From NCBI RefSeq assembly GCF_900114655.1, contig NZ_FOTT01000011.1, forward strand, positions 22,491 to 86,490: a DNA stretch of 64,000 bases, in the 5' to 3' direction. A program made the position numbers and the translations under genes. Within the stretch, counting starts at the first letter, position 1, and every line of letters begins with the position of its first letter. Source of the DNA: Candidatus Frackibacter sp. WG13. Lineage in GTDB: Bacteria > Bacillota > Halanaerobiia > Halobacteroidales > Acetohalobiaceae. The notes under the pieces were generated by a model that was not told the DNA's origin, did not search any database, and was given only the letters and a program-made list of their open reading frames with translations. Below are positions 8,593 to 18,556 of this stretch, in pieces.

Positions 8593-9789
8593 ATGTCTAT
8601 TTTTCAAGTTAAAGAAGATGTTTATTGGGTTGGGGCAAGAGATTGGAATATTAACTCGTTTCATGGACCTGCTTATAGTACGAAACAAGGTACAACCTAT
8701 AATAGTTATTTGATTAAAGATGAAAAGAATGTATTAGTAGATGGTGTGTACAAGCCTTTTATAGATAGGTTCTTTGAACATATAGAAGAGGTAGTTGATT
8801 TCAAAGATATTGATTATTATATTGTTAATCATGTAGAGCCAGATCATTCTTCTAGTTTTCCTAGAACGATGGAAAGACTAAGAGATGATGTTACAGTAGT
8901 TTGTTCAGCTAAGGGTAAAGAAGGGATTATTGAACATTATGGTAGTGGATATAACTTTGAAGTGGTTAGTACTGGAGATACTATTAATATAGGAGAGCGG
9001 AACCTAGCTTTTGTAGATGCTTCTATGTTACATTGGCCTGATAGCATGTTTACATATATTCCAGAAGATAAATTATTACTACCTAATGATGCTTTTGGAA
9101 TGCATTATTGTACTTCCCAATTATTTGATGACCAGGTTGATGACTGTCTGATGATGGATGAAGCTAAAAAATACTTTGCAAATATCTTGACTCCATTTAG
9201 TAGTATTCTGCTTAAGAAATTAAAAGAAGTACAAGAAATGGATATTGAGATAGATATGATTGCACCTTCTCATGGTATAATTTGGCGAGAAGATCCAAAT
9301 AAGATAATTCAGAAATACTTAGAATGGGCAGAAGGTAAGGCTAAAGAGAAAGCTTTGGTTATTTATGAAACTATGTGGGATAGTACAGAGTTGATGGCTA
9401 AAAAGATTGCTGATGGTTTAATAGACCAAGGCATAGAAGTTCAGTTTTATCGCAAATCTGATGCTGATAAGAATGATATAATTAAAGAATTTCTTGATGC
9501 TAAAGCAATTATTGTTGGTTCTCCTACTATTAATAATGTTATGATTCCTGAGTTAACTCCTTTATTAGAAGAGTTAGAAGGTTTAAGATTTAAGAATAAG
9601 TTAGGTGCCTCATTTGGTTCTTATGGTTGGCGTGGAGGCGCAGCAAAAAGGATTGCTGATAGATTAGAAGGAGCTAAGATTGAATTAATTGATGAACCGC
9701 TAGAGGTCAAGTATGTTCCTGATAAAGAACAATTAAAAGAGTGTTATGAATTTGGAGTAAGCATTGCCGAGAAGATAAAACAAAGTTAA
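8593..9789 (+). CDS. Class A flavodiiron protein (FprA-like)
   Basis: This cytoplasmic oxygen and/or NO reductase protects anaerobes. It has an N-terminal metallo-beta-lactamase-like domain with the diiron ligand motif H80-x-E82-x-D84-H85 (HVEPDH) and a further His near 147 (MLHWPD). A C-terminal flavodoxin domain begins near residue 255 (YETMWDSTELMAKKIADGL). The protein ends at 398 aa with no rubredoxin or flavin reductase extension, so it is class A and needs a separate electron donor. GGAGG precedes the ATG by 7 bases. It stands alone after the exporter genes. Confidence 0.93.
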   Translation: MSIFQVKEDVYWVGARDWNINSFHGPAYSTKQGTTYNSYLIKDEKNVLVDGVYKPFIDRFFEHIEEVVDFKDIDYYIVNHVEPDHSSSFPRTMERLRDDVTVVCSAKGKEGIIEHYGSGYNFEVVSTGDTINIGERNLAFVDASMLHWPDSMFTYIPEDKLLLPNDAFGMHYCTSQLFDDQVDDCLMMDEAKKYFANILTPFSSILLKKLKEVQEMDIEIDMIAPSHGIIWREDPNKIIQKYLEWAEGKAKEKALVIYETMWDSTELMAKKIADGLIDQGIEVQFYRKSDADKNDIIKEFLDAKAIIVGSPTINNVMIPELTPLLEELEGLRFKNKLGASFGSYGWRGGAAKRIADRLEGAKIELIDEPLEVKYVPDKEQLKECYEFGVSIAEKIKQS

Positions 9790-9863
9790 TTTGTAATATT
9801 TACCAGGAAATAAAATATCATTTTGCTTCTATATAGTTTGATTACTCATTAAGATAAATTGTG

Positions 9864-9909
9864 ATCCCCAGAAACATTCAATATAGATGATGTTTTTGGG
9901 GATTTTTTA
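9864..9909 (+). terminator. Terminator after the flavodiiron gene
   Basis: ATCCCCAGAAACAT (from 9864) pairs with ATGTTTTTGGGGAT around an AT-rich loop, followed by a six-base T-run. It lies 75 bases after the flavodiiron stop codon. Confidence 0.8.
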
Positions 9910-9926
9910 TTATTATGCATAAAAAA

Positions 9927-9955
9927 TTGATGATTTGTCTAAAAATTGATATAAT
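9927..9955 (+). promoter_or_regulatory. Sigma-A-type promoter for the HD-GYP gene
   Basis: TTGATG (9927-9932), a 17-base spacer and TATAAT (9950-9955) form a near-consensus vegetative promoter. The HD-GYP start is about 130 bases downstream, leaving a long untranslated leader with no recognised riboswitch. Confidence 0.55.
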
Positions 9956-10089
9956 GAAGATGTAAGTGAGAATTTTAACATTAAAAATTTTATTTTGTAA
10001 TTAGTTTGTCATTATTTATAAATTAGAACTTATTAAAGTGAAGAATGACTGAGAATAGTAATGGAGATTAAAATAGGGGATGAGATTTA

Positions 10090-12345
10090 ATGAGTAAGCT
10101 ATCTTTAGAAGAATTTATTAATAAAAAATTTAATATAATCTTTATTAGCCTTTTAATTGTTTTACTAACTGTGTCTGGATTTGTCTTTTATACTTTTTAT
10201 AATATTGAATACCAAAGAGAAAAGCAAGCAATTAGAAGTTCGATGAAGTATTTTATTAATAATTTAACGGGTCAAGTTACTAAAATTGAAAGAAAGTATA
10301 ATGGAGCATTAAAAAAGCAGTTAATGGAATTTTATAATAGTTATAATAAGATTAACAATGTTAGTGATTTTAAAAAGGAGATAAGAGATGTTAAGCAAAA
10401 CATAAAGTCAATAAATAGTCAAGGTATAGAATTAGATAAGGTAAATTATTATTTAATTAATTCACAAGGGATAATTACTAAGACAGATTATGAAGTCGAT
10501 TTAGGTTTGAATCTTTCAAAGTTCGGAGGGCTTTGGGATAGAATAAAACAGTTAAAAGTTGGAGAAGTATTGTTATTACCATTTGATAGGGAGAATAGTA
10601 CAGGTAGGCTTAGGTTGTATTCTTATGTAAGATTATCTGATAATAGTATTCTTGAAATAGGAGTTAGATTTAAAAATTATGACCAACTAATAAAAGGCAA
10701 ACTACAACGTTTTGCCAATGGTTATGAGGCAGATATATATTGGTTCTCTTATGCTTTCCATCCATTATTTAAAGAAAGTATTAAGTTAACAGAAAAAGAG
10801 AAGGATGTTTTAAGAGAAGCTTTGAATAAAAATAGATTAATTGCAAAAAATGATTCTTTCTTTGAAACAGCTTATTATTCTGGTTGGAATACCGACTATG
10901 GTGCGCAATATATTAAAATGGAAGTTACATATTTACGGTTTAAAAATATCTTGGCTATTTTTTCACTATTATTTTTAATGGTTATGGCGACATTATATCT
11001 ATTAAAAAGAAACTTAAGTAGTTTGCTTGAAACTAATTTTATTAATCCCATTAATCAAATATCGATGAAGATGAATTCATTTAATCCTGAGGAAGAAGTC
11101 GAAGCAAAAATAGAAGAAAGTGAAATTAAAGAGATAGATCAAATTGGAAAGAGTTATACGGATATGGTCAGTGAAATAAGTGCTAGCTATCAACAACTGA
11201 AATCTTATAGTCAGGAGATTACTTTTTTAAATGAAGAACTTGAAGACTCACTTAAGGAAGTAAGTGTGTTAAATGAACGTTTTATTAATATGATAGAGAT
11301 AATTTCTAGTCTAACTACGGACCTTTATCAAGAAGAAGAATTTTTATCAAAATTACTGGAGGTTGCTGCAGATATAATTCCTGAGGTCGATTATGGTAGA
11401 GTCTGTCTTTTTAAAGATGGCAAATGTCTGTTTGTAGATGCCATTGGTCATGATGCTTCTTTATTAAGGGAATTAGAGATTAATGAAGAGTTGCTTCTTA
11501 ACTGTGACCATGAGGGGATCTATCATTTAGAGGAGTGTATATTAGTTAATTCAAGAAAAATTTCTAAAGAAGATAGGTCTATTTTAAGAACAGCTCTAAA
11601 ACCAAGCAAAGAAGTTATCTGTATAGATATAATTATAAATTCAAATGTGGCAGGAAAGATGACTTTTGCTATAGCTGAAGGTAGTAGTAAGTCTTTTGAT
11701 AATAAAGCTAAGAAGTTTCTTAAGTCATTTAGTAATTTAGCTTCGGCGTTCTTTTATTGGCAACGATATAATCGAATTAGAGGTGAGTTTAATAAAGAGT
11801 TTATTACTTCGCTTACGAATGTTTTAGAGATACATGATGTCTATACTAAAGGACATTCAAAGAATGTTGCTGAGTTAGGAGCAAAAATAGCAAGAAAAAT
11901 GGAGCTTTCTGATGAAGAGATTGATGATACTTATTGGGCAGGGATGTTACATGATATCGGGAAATTATTAGTTCCGTTAGAAATATTAAATAAAAACGGA
12001 TCTTTAACCGAAGAAGAGTATGAAAAGGTTAAAAATCATCCTTATTGGGGTTATTTAAGCTTGAAAGATTCTGAGTTCTTAAAAGAGGTTGGGGAATACG
12101 TATTATATCATCATGAACGTTGGGATGGAAAAGGTTATCCGGAAGGATTAAAAGGTGAAGAAATTCCATTAATCTCACAGGTATTAACTGTGGCTGATGC
12201 TTGGGATGCGATGACTTCGAAAAGAGCTTATCGAGGTCCATTAACAAGAGATGAAGCTATTCAGGAGATTAAAGATAATAAAGGAACTGAGTTTTCTCCT
12301 AAAGTAGTAGACATCTTTTTAAGAATATTGGATAATGAATTTTAA
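10090..12345 (+). CDS. Membrane sensor with HD-GYP phosphodiesterase domain
   Basis: This is a probable cyclic-di-GMP phosphodiesterase with its own sensor. The 751-aa protein has TM1 near residues 14-36, an extracytoplasmic sensor region (about 40-290), TM2 near 297-316, a HAMP/linker coiled coil, a GAF-like region (about 400-560) and a C-terminal HD-GYP domain. The metal and catalytic motifs are intact: HDIGK at 621-625 and HHERWDGKGYP at about 674-684. It overlaps the convergent LysR gene by 3 bases, so no intergenic terminator separates them. The signal sensed is unknown, and the domain call for the extracellular part is only by shape. Confidence 0.88.
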   Translation: MSKLSLEEFINKKFNIIFISLLIVLLTVSGFVFYTFYNIEYQREKQAIRSSMKYFINNLTGQVTKIERKYNGALKKQLMEFYNSYNKINNVSDFKKEIRDVKQNIKSINSQGIELDKVNYYLINSQGIITKTDYEVDLGLNLSKFGGLWDRIKQLKVGEVLLLPFDRENSTGRLRLYSYVRLSDNSILEIGVRFKNYDQLIKGKLQRFANGYEADIYWFSYAFHPLFKESIKLTEKEKDVLREALNKNRLIAKNDSFFETAYYSGWNTDYGAQYIKMEVTYLRFKNILAIFSLLFLMVMATLYLLKRNLSSLLETNFINPINQISMKMNSFNPEEEVEAKIEESEIKEIDQIGKSYTDMVSEISASYQQLKSYSQEITFLNEELEDSLKEVSVLNERFINMIEIISSLTTDLYQEEEFLSKLLEVAADIIPEVDYGRVCLFKDGKCLFVDAIGHDASLLRELEINEELLLNCDHEGIYHLEECILVNSRKISKEDRSILRTALKPSKEVICIDIIINSNVAGKMTFAIAEGSSKSFDNKAKKFLKSFSNLASAFFYWQRYNRIRGEFNKEFITSLTNVLEIHDVYTKGHSKNVAELGAKIARKMELSDEEIDDTYWAGMLHDIGKLLVPLEILNKNGSLTEEEYEKVKNHPYWGYLSLKDSEFLKEVGEYVLYHHERWDGKGYPEGLKGEEIPLISQVLTVADAWDAMTSKRAYRGPLTRDEAIQEIKDNKGTEFSPKVVDIFLRILDNEF

Positions 12346-13217
12346 CTAAACATATGATTTACAAATTCATTAAACAGGTTTGAATGGTATTTATCTCGAT
12401 GATAAATAAGTTGAAACTTTCTTGTGAAGTCTATCTTTTCAATAGATACCTTTACAATTTTATCTTCTTCCATCTCTTTTTTGACAGCTATTTCTGGTAA
12501 AATAGAAATTCCTATATTAGCTTCTACTGACTTCTTAATTGCTTCTATATTATTGAGGATATACTTTGGCTGGTAAGATAGATTAAATTTAACCAAGGTA
12601 TTCTCAATAACTTCTCTAGTTCCACTTCCTTTTTCACGAGTAATAAATTTTTCTTCCTCAATTTCAGATGGTTCAATCAATTCTCTCTTTGCCCATTTAT
12701 GCTGGGGAGAGCAGATTATAATCATTTGATCATCGAAGAAAGGTTTAATAGTAATTTCAGTACTTTTAATAGGACCTTCTACTAAAGCAAGGTCGATCTT
12801 ATTATTAAGGATCATTTCTTCTATTACACTTGTATTATCAATGATAAAAGGTAGTTCAATATTTTGATATTTTGTTTGGAAATCCTTGATTATTTTTGGT
12901 AGCAAGTAAGTTCCGATAGTCATGCTAGCTCCAATACGCAGTCTACCTTGATTCATCTTAGCAATATCAGTTATTGTATTTTCGGCTTCTTCTGTAAGTA
13001 TTAGGATTCGCCTACTATAATTTAAAAGTATTCTACCAGGATGAGTTAAGATTAACTTTTTCTTAATGCGTTCAAAGAGTTTAACTTCTAAATTTTCTTC
13101 AAGCTCAATAATAGTTTGGCTAATAGCTGGTTGGGTCATATACAATTCTTTAGCAGCACCCGACATACTACCGATTTCACAGACTTTCATAAAAATTTTA
13201 AGTTGCCTTAAGTTCAT
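12342..13217 (-). CDS. LysR family regulator (CysL/YwfK-like)
   Basis: This 291-aa LysR-type activator has an N-terminal winged HTH (residues 1-60: MNLRQLKIFMKVCEIGSMS, then AAKELYMTQPAISQTIIELE) and a C-terminal periplasmic-binding-like effector domain. It is divergent from the YeiH-type transporter, an arrangement common for LysR genes that control their neighbour. An AT-rich dyad of the T-N11-A type lies between them. The ribosome-binding site GGAGGGAG lies upstream of the ATG. The effector is probably a sulfur compound by analogy with CysL-type regulators, but that is inference. Confidence 0.88.
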   Translation of the reverse strand: MNLRQLKIFMKVCEIGSMSGAAKELYMTQPAISQTIIELEENLEVKLFERIKKKLILTHPGRILLNYSRRILILTEEAENTITDIAKMNQGRLRIGASMTIGTYLLPKIIKDFQTKYQNIELPFIIDNTSVIEEMILNNKIDLALVEGPIKSTEITIKPFFDDQMIIICSPQHKWAKRELIEPSEIEEEKFITREKGSGTREVIENTLVKFNLSYQPKYILNNIEAIKKSVEANIGISILPEIAVKKEMEEDKIVKVSIEKIDFTRKFQLIYHRDKYHSNLFNEFVNHMFS

Positions 13218-13263
13218 GAGGCTCCCTCCATACTCTTTATATAAGTAATTAATTATATATATA

Positions 13264-13278
13264 ATAATATCATATTAT
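13264..13278. promoter_or_regulatory. Candidate LysR box between lysR and yeiH-like genes
   Basis: A perfect 15-base dyad, ATAATATCATATTAT, contains a T-N11-A core (T at 13265, A at 13277). It lies in the 165-base divergent region 47 bases from the lysR start codon. The position suits an autoregulatory and activator site. AT-rich context makes chance occurrence possible. Confidence 0.45.
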
Positions 13279-13382
13279 TTTACTAATACAAGGCTAAATG
13301 TTAGAATAGTAAATAAGAAGTATATGGAGATTAAAACTATATTTGGTTGCAGAGATAGTTAGAGAATAAGGGGGGAGAATAG

Positions 13383-14357
13383 ATGAATTTTTTTAAAGAT
13401 AAAGGGGCAGGTTTAGTCCTTACAATCATTATAGGAATCGGGAGCAGATATTTGTCTAACTGGATTCCTCATTTAGGAGGAGTTACATTAGCGATAATTG
13501 TAGGTTTTTTAGTTAGTAATATCTTCAGTATAGGAGGAAATTACGAAGCTGGAATTAGGTTTGTAGAAAAGAAGATTTTAGCTATGGCGATTATGCTAAT
13601 GGGTTTAAAGTTAGAATTGAATATTTTATCTCAACTAGGTTTCTCTTCGATCTTGGTTATTGTTACTATGGTTTTAAGTACTATTGGGCTTGGCTATCTA
13701 ATTGGTAGATTGTTAGGATTATCTAAGTCATTCAGTATTTTATTAGGAGTAGGTAACGGAATTTGTGGTTCTTCTGCCATTGCAGCGGTGGCTCCAGTTG
13801 TAAGTAAAAATGAAGAGGAAATTGGTCTTTCTATTAGTGTAGTTAATTTATTAGGGACTTTAGGAATCTTTATCTTACCAGGACTAACTTATGCTTTACA
13901 CCTTAATGATACAATTAGTGGGCTAATGGTTGGTAGTACTTTGCAGGCTACTGGGCAAGTAGTAGCAGCTGGTTTTTCTATAAGTGATGTAGTTGGTAGG
14001 CTAGCTACTGTTGTGAAGATGGGCAGAATTTTAATGTTAGGACCAATTGTGTTAGGTTTAAATATATTTATTGGTCCAAATGATGAGGTTTCTCAAGGTA
14101 AAGTGAAAATTCCAGCTTTTATTATTGGCTTTTTCATTTTGAGTATTGTAGGGACTTTACATCTGTTACCTATTGAAATGATAAGTTACTTAAAGACTTT
14201 AAGCAAGATACTATTAACTATAGCTATGGCCGGAATTGGTCTTAGGATTAAGGTTTCTGCTTTAACTGACCAAGGGCCTAAAGCATTATTGGTCGGTTGT
14301 TTAATTTTTATTAGTCAATTATTTATGATTACAGGTCTGATTACTCTATTATTCTAA
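13383..14357 (+). CDS. YeiH/UPF0324 family putative sulfate exporter
   Basis: This 324-aa inner-membrane protein has about ten hydrophobic helices and conserved family segments such as GVGNGICGSSAIAAVAP (about residue 121) and STLQATGQVVAAG (about 184). The UPF0324/Cons_hypoth698 family is annotated as putative sulfate exporters, with thin experimental support. The start ATG 13383 follows GGGGGGAG. Divergent pairing with a LysR regulator supports a shared regulon. The true substrate is uncertain. Confidence 0.88.
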   Translation: MNFFKDKGAGLVLTIIIGIGSRYLSNWIPHLGGVTLAIIVGFLVSNIFSIGGNYEAGIRFVEKKILAMAIMLMGLKLELNILSQLGFSSILVIVTMVLSTIGLGYLIGRLLGLSKSFSILLGVGNGICGSSAIAAVAPVVSKNEEEIGLSISVVNLLGTLGIFILPGLTYALHLNDTISGLMVGSTLQATGQVVAAGFSISDVVGRLATVVKMGRILMLGPIVLGLNIFIGPNDEVSQGKVKIPAFIIGFFILSIVGTLHLLPIEMISYLKTLSKILLTIAMAGIGLRIKVSALTDQGPKALLVGCLIFISQLFMITGLITLLF

Positions 14358-14377
14358 TACGGAAAGGGTGAGTATAC

Positions 14378-14470
14378 TTGACAGAAAGACTACTTTTATT
14401 AGTAGATGGAAATGGCGATATTAGAATGGCTACTCTTGATTTTGGTATGGATTTGAAAAACAGAGAATAG
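14378..14470 (+). CDS. Short ORF of 30 aa, probably a remnant
   Basis: A TTG start, preceded by GGAAAGGGTG about 7 bases upstream, opens 30 codons (ERLLLLVDGNGDIRMA in the first half) and stops at 14468-14470. No family is recognised. It sits 20 bases after the YeiH-type gene. It may be the left end of a truncated gene or a small translated peptide. Confidence 0.25.
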   Translation: MTERLLLLVDGNGDIRMATLDFGMDLKNRE

Positions 14471-14561
14471 TTAAGAGATAATTTCATATAATAGTTAAAT
14501 TATTGCATACTTGATAAAATTAGGTGTACTTTTATTTATAATTGGATTTGGAGATTATTGG

Positions 14562-14591
14562 TTGAACTATGATAGTTAAATGTGATATAAT
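14562..14591 (+). promoter_or_regulatory. Promoter for the PII-like/antiporter pair
   Basis: TTGAAC (14562-14567), an 18-base spacer and TATAAT (14586-14591) lie 54 bases before the PII-like start codon. Confidence 0.5.
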
Positions 14592-14644
14592 AAAAATTAA
14601 GTTTTAAACAATTGAACTATAGATATTATGAAAGGAGGAGTAAG

Positions 14645-14995
14645 ATGGAGTTATTAGTGATGGTTATAGAAAATAATGATGATTTAGACAGAATTTTAGA
14701 AGGATTCAAAGAGATAGGCTTACATGGAATCACGGTTCTTGATAGTATGGGAACTGGTCATTTATTAACTGAGGATATTTCGATCTTTGGTCGGGTTATG
14801 AGAATGGCGGAAGGAAATAAAAAGTACAACAAGACTGCATTTACTATTATCATGGAAGATGAGACTTTAGAAAAAGCAATAGCGGTTGTAGAAAATGTAG
14901 TGGGTGATCTTAGTAAACCACATACTGCATTAGTCTTTACACTACCTTTATCCAGGCTTAAAGGTTTAACTAAAGTGCCAGAAGCTTGCGAATAA
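14645..14995 (+). CDS. PII-like signalling protein
   Basis: This small (116 aa) cytoplasmic protein has the alternating beta-alpha-beta pattern of the PII/GlnB superfamily: ELLVMVIENNDDLDRILEGF, then GITVLDSMGTGHLL, and a C-terminal TALVFTLPL. The uridylylated T-loop tyrosine motif of true GlnB is absent, so it is a PII-like member, not a nitrogen sensor proper. The start is ATG 14645 after AAAGGAGGAG; the longer frame from 14612 starts upstream of the ribosome-binding site. It precedes a cation/proton antiporter by 36 bases. By analogy with other transporter-linked PII-like proteins it may bind a nucleotide and gate the antiporter; this is inference. Confidence 0.75.
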   Translation: MELLVMVIENNDDLDRILEGFKEIGLHGITVLDSMGTGHLLTEDISIFGRVMRMAEGNKKYNKTAFTIIMEDETLEKAIAVVENVVGDLSKPHTALVFTLPLSRLKGLTKVPEACE

Positions 14996-15031
14996 CAGAA
15001 TATAAAATTGTAAAAAGTGGAGGGAATATAA

Positions 15032-16240
15032 TTGGAAGTAAATTTAATTTTGATTTTAGGAGTAATTCTACTATTAAGTCTAGCATTAGGAAGATTAGCT
15101 AATAAACTTAAATTACCAGCCGTACCAGGATATTTAATTGCTGGGCTACTATTAGGTCCTTCTATTTCTAAAGTAATGAGTCACGAAATGGTTAAGCAAT
15201 TACATCCTATTAATGGGATTGCATTAGGAATCATTGCTTTAGTAATAGGTGGAGAATTAAGTTTAGAGTCAGTGAAGAAGTTAGGGAAAGCAGTTATATT
15301 TATGGGGCTTTTTGAAGTTTTAGGGGCAATAGCTGTGGTAACAGTAGTAATGATGTTCTTCTTGCATCAATTTGCTTTATCGTTATTACTCGGTGGTTTA
15401 GCTGCAGCAACAGCACCGGCAGCTACAGTAGCTGTAATTAAAGAAAGTAAGGCGTCTGGCCCTTTAACGAACAGTTTATTAGGGATCGTGGCACTAGATG
15501 ATGTATTTGGAGTTATTTCTTTTGGAATAATCTCAGCTATTGTTAAGACAATGGCTAGTGGTTCAGCAAATACTTCAATTTTGACTATGATTAAAACACC
15601 AATGATAGAAATTGTAGGATCAATTATTTTAGGGTCAATAATGGGCTATATTCTTAGTTATTTCAGTAATCGAATGAATAGTGAAAAGAGTTTATTGGCT
15701 TTAGTGCTTGGCAGTGTATTTTTGGCTAGTGGTTTAGCGACTTTATTTGAATTTTCTCCTATATTAACTAATATGGTTTCTGGAGTCATGGTTAGAAATA
15801 TATCTTCTCGTTATAAGAAGGTATTTGATGTTACTGAAGGGATAGAAGTTCCTATCTTTATTGTCTTCTTTGCTTTGGCTGGAGCTAGATTTGAATTACA
15901 TCGCTTGGTTGAAATCGGTGGTATCGGTTTAGCGTATGCTTTAGCAAGGGTAGCGGGCAAGATGCTAGGAGTAAGAATAGGTGGCGAGTTAGGAGGAGCC
16001 TCTAGTCAAGTTAAGAAGTATCTTGGCATGGGTTTGATGCCACAAGCTGGAGTAGCAGTGGGTTTAGTCATCATAGCCCAACAAGCATATCCTCAGGCTA
16101 GTAATCTTATTTTGAATATCCTTTTAACTTCAGTGATGATTTCAGCTTTATTTGGGCCTATTTTATCTAAAATAGCTTTAGTTAAAGCTGGTGAGGTAGG
16201 TGCCTTAGAACAAGGACAAGATTGTAGAAAAACAGCATGA
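15032..16240 (+). CDS. CPA2-type cation:proton antiporter
   Basis: This 402-aa inner-membrane transporter has 11-13 hydrophobic helices and the Na+/H+ exchanger fold. The segments LALGRLANKLKLPAVPGYLI, ATAPAATVAVIKES and GIVALDDVFGVISFGI are characteristic, and the acidic pair DD in the last one marks the ion site. It lacks C-terminal TrkA-type nucleotide-binding domains, so regulation may instead come from the co-transcribed PII-like protein. The start is TTG 15032 after GGAGGG. In a halophile it would serve Na+ or K+ homeostasis. The ion is not determinable here. Confidence 0.88.
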   Translation: MEVNLILILGVILLLSLALGRLANKLKLPAVPGYLIAGLLLGPSISKVMSHEMVKQLHPINGIALGIIALVIGGELSLESVKKLGKAVIFMGLFEVLGAIAVVTVVMMFFLHQFALSLLLGGLAAATAPAATVAVIKESKASGPLTNSLLGIVALDDVFGVISFGIISAIVKTMASGSANTSILTMIKTPMIEIVGSIILGSIMGYILSYFSNRMNSEKSLLALVLGSVFLASGLATLFEFSPILTNMVSGVMVRNISSRYKKVFDVTEGIEVPIFIVFFALAGARFELHRLVEIGGIGLAYALARVAGKMLGVRIGGELGGASSQVKKYLGMGLMPQAGVAVGLVIIAQQAYPQASNLILNILLTSVMISALFGPILSKIALVKAGEVGALEQGQDCRKTA

Positions 16241-16316
16241 GGTTGTGTTGATGTTTAATTAAGATGTCTTCTTATATAGAGAGAGGAATATATAATTTGA
16301 TATTAACTATTAATGA

Positions 16317-16357
16317 AGCTATATGTCGGTTTAAAGACTGATATATAGCTTTTTTTG
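16317..16357 (+). terminator. Terminator after the antiporter gene
   Basis: AGCTATAT (from 16317) pairs with ATATAGCT, with further pairing inside, and is followed by seven T residues. Confidence 0.75.
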
Positions 16358-16514
16358 TATTTAAAATAAATTGTGAGTGAGGTAATAAGAGGAGTAAAAT
16401 CAGTTTTAAAAAATTAATAAAAAAGAAGGAGAACACCAATATTAGTCGAAATATGTAGATAAGGGATTATTAGATTAAATATCTATTTTTTGTCAATACG
16501 AAGGGGGAGTCACA

Positions 16515-18485
16515 ATGAAGAAGATAAGTTCAAAGATTATTATTGCAATTACTGCTTGTTCAGTATTTATTGCCTTATTAGTAGGTGGTGTAAGTATTTT
16601 CAAGAGTACTAAATTAGCTAAGAGTTTGATAGAAGATAAGATTCATTTTATGACAGAAAGTCTTGCTAATGAATTTAATAATACGATTATTAATGTTGAG
16701 AATAATGTAGATGGATTGGCAACTACTATTAGGAGTACATTAGATTATAATAAATTATTATCGAATTCTAGTTATATGAGTCAATATAAAGAATTAATTG
16801 ATCCGGTTATTAAGAGCTTTACCATGAATGATAAAAAAGCAGTACATACATACTTTTATTTAGATGCAAAAATAACAGGTGGAGAGGTATATAAAATTTA
16901 TTATTCGAAGAATGAAAGTTCATCGGAGCAGACTGAGGAAGTAGATACAGTAGCTTCAGCAACCTCAAATAATAAGCAAAAAAATGCTGATTTAATTGTA
17001 AATGAGAATTTAGAATGGTATGATGAAGTGGTTAAGAGTAAGAGTGGTGTTTGGAGTGATTTATATAAGGATAAGGAAACAGGAGAGATGTTAATTTCTT
17101 ATAAGAAACCTGTATATAGTGATGGACAATTAGTGGGTGTAGTAGGAATGGATATTAAAGCAGAGGAAATTAAGAACATTATTTTAGATATGAAAGTTTA
17201 CAATAGTGGGTATGCATTCTTATTAAATGATACTTATGACTTTTTGATTCATAAAGATTTTTCTCAGAAAGATAATCTGGCTAATATTGATAATGGTAAG
17301 CTTAAATTCATAACTAAACAAATGAGTCAGAAGAATTTTGATGTTATAGAGTATCAACTAAAAGGTCAAGAAAAAATTATGGGTTATGCTCATTTAACGA
17401 ACGGTAATATTTTAGGAGTTTCTGTTTCAGCAGATGAAGCTTTACAAGAAATATCTAGTTTAAGTTATTTTTTAATTGGGATAATAGTATTAGGTACTAT
17501 AGTAGCAGTTCTTGTAGCTTGGTATTTAGGTAATTTATTAGCTAAACCGATAGTTAAAACAACAGAAACAGTTAGAGAAGTAGCTGATGGTAATTTAAAT
17601 GCTGAAATAACAGAGGTTAGAACTAATGATGAGGTCGGTCAATTAGCTAATGCTTTTAATGAAATGATAAGTAACTTTAAGCAAGTTATAGCTGATTTAT
17701 TAAGTACTGCTGAGGATTTAGCAGCTTATAGTGAAGAGTTATCGGCTTCGGCTCAAGAAGGTGATGCTACAATAGATATGACTAATGATTTGGTAGAAGA
17801 GATGACAGCAAATATTCAACAGATTTCAGCTAGTGCTGAAGAGGTAACAAGCTATGCTCAGGAGTCTAGTTCAAAGACAGAAGTAGGGAATGAGAATATT
17901 GAAAATACATTAGCGAGCATGAGAGAGATTAGTCAAGCAGTTAATAGCTCAGTAGAAGTCATTAATGATTTAGATAGTAACTCTAAAGAGATCGGTGAAA
18001 TAGTAGAATTAATTACTGACATTGCAGAACAGACTAATCTATTGGCGTTAAATGCTGCTATTGAAGCGGCAAGAGCTGGGGAAGCTGGAAAAGGATTTGC
18101 AGTAGTAGCAGAAGAGATTAGAACATTAGCAGAAGAGACAAATGATGCCACTGAGAGAATTGCTAATTTAATTCGAGAAACTCAGCAGAAATCTGATACT
18201 GGTCTTAAGGCTATTCAGGAAGTAAAGAGTAAAGTGCAGGAGGGTCAAGAAGTAACTGAAGAAGCCGGTGAAGTCTTTAAAGAGATTCAAGAAGCCAGTG
18301 AAGAAACAGCTGCCCAAATTCAACAGACAGCAGGAGCTACTCAAACTTTAGCTCAAAGTAGTGAAGAAGTGAAGGGGGCTACGACAGATATTCAGAATAT
18401 GTCTAATGAGATAACTCATTCTTCACAGGAATTAGCTAATATGGCTCAAAAACTAAAAGAAATAGTTAGCGAGTTTAAATTATAA
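16515..18485 (+). CDS. Methyl-accepting chemotaxis protein
   Basis: This 656-aa chemoreceptor has TM1 at about residues 8-28, a large periplasmic Cache-type sensor (about 30-310, with [16 protein letters not shown]), TM2 near 315-340, a HAMP domain (about 342-395) and a cytoplasmic signalling hairpin. The CheA/CheW-contact tip is intact ([19 protein letters not shown], then [18 protein letters not shown]). Glutamine/glutamate-rich methylation helices flank it. GGGGGAG precedes ATG 16515. No che or fla genes are nearby, so it is an orphan receptor. The ligand is unknown. Confidence 0.93.
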   Translation: MKKISSKIIIAITACSVFIALLVGGVSIFKSTKLAKSLIEDKIHFMTESLANEFNNTIINVENNVDGLATTIRSTLDYNKLLSNSSYMSQYKELIDPVIKSFTMNDKKAVHTYFYLDAKITGGEVYKIYYSKNESSSEQTEEVDTVASATSNNKQKNADLIVNENLEWYDEVVKSKSGVWSDLYKDKETGEMLISYKKPVYSDGQLVGVVGMDIKAEEIKNIILDMKVYNSGYAFLLNDTYDFLIHKDFSQKDNLANIDNGKLKFITKQMSQKNFDVIEYQLKGQEKIMGYAHLTNGNILGVSVSADEALQEISSLSYFLIGIIVLGTIVAVLVAWYLGNLLAKPIVKTTETVREVADGNLNAEITEVRTNDEVGQLANAFNEMISNFKQVIADLLSTAEDLAAYSEELSASAQEGDATIDMTNDLVEEMTANIQQISASAEEVTSYAQESSSKTEVGNENIENTLASMREISQAVNSSVEVINDLDSNSKEIGEIVELITDIAEQTNLLALNAAIEAARAGEAGKGFAVVAEEIRTLAEETNDATERIANLIRETQQKSDTGLKAIQEVKSKVQEGQEVTEEAGEVFKEIQEASEETAAQIQQTAGATQTLAQSSEEVKGATTDIQNMSNEITHSSQELANMAQKLKEIVSEFKL

Positions 18486-18513
18486 GTTAGGAGAATTGAA
18501 TAGAGTTCTTCTT

Positions 18514-18550
18514 AATAAGAATCCAGGTTAACCTGGATTCTTATTTTTTA
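18514..18550 (+). terminator. Terminator after the chemoreceptor gene
   Basis: A perfect stem, AATAAGAATCCAGG pairing with its complement across a TTAA centre (18514-18545), is followed by a T-run. It lies 29 bases after the stop codon. Confidence 0.88.
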
Positions 18551-18556
18551 TAATTA

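Noticed and set aside
10956..12345. HD-GYP protein as a degenerate GGDEF hybrid
   Set aside because: No GGDEF or EAL motif is present; only GAF-like and HD-GYP domains are supported.
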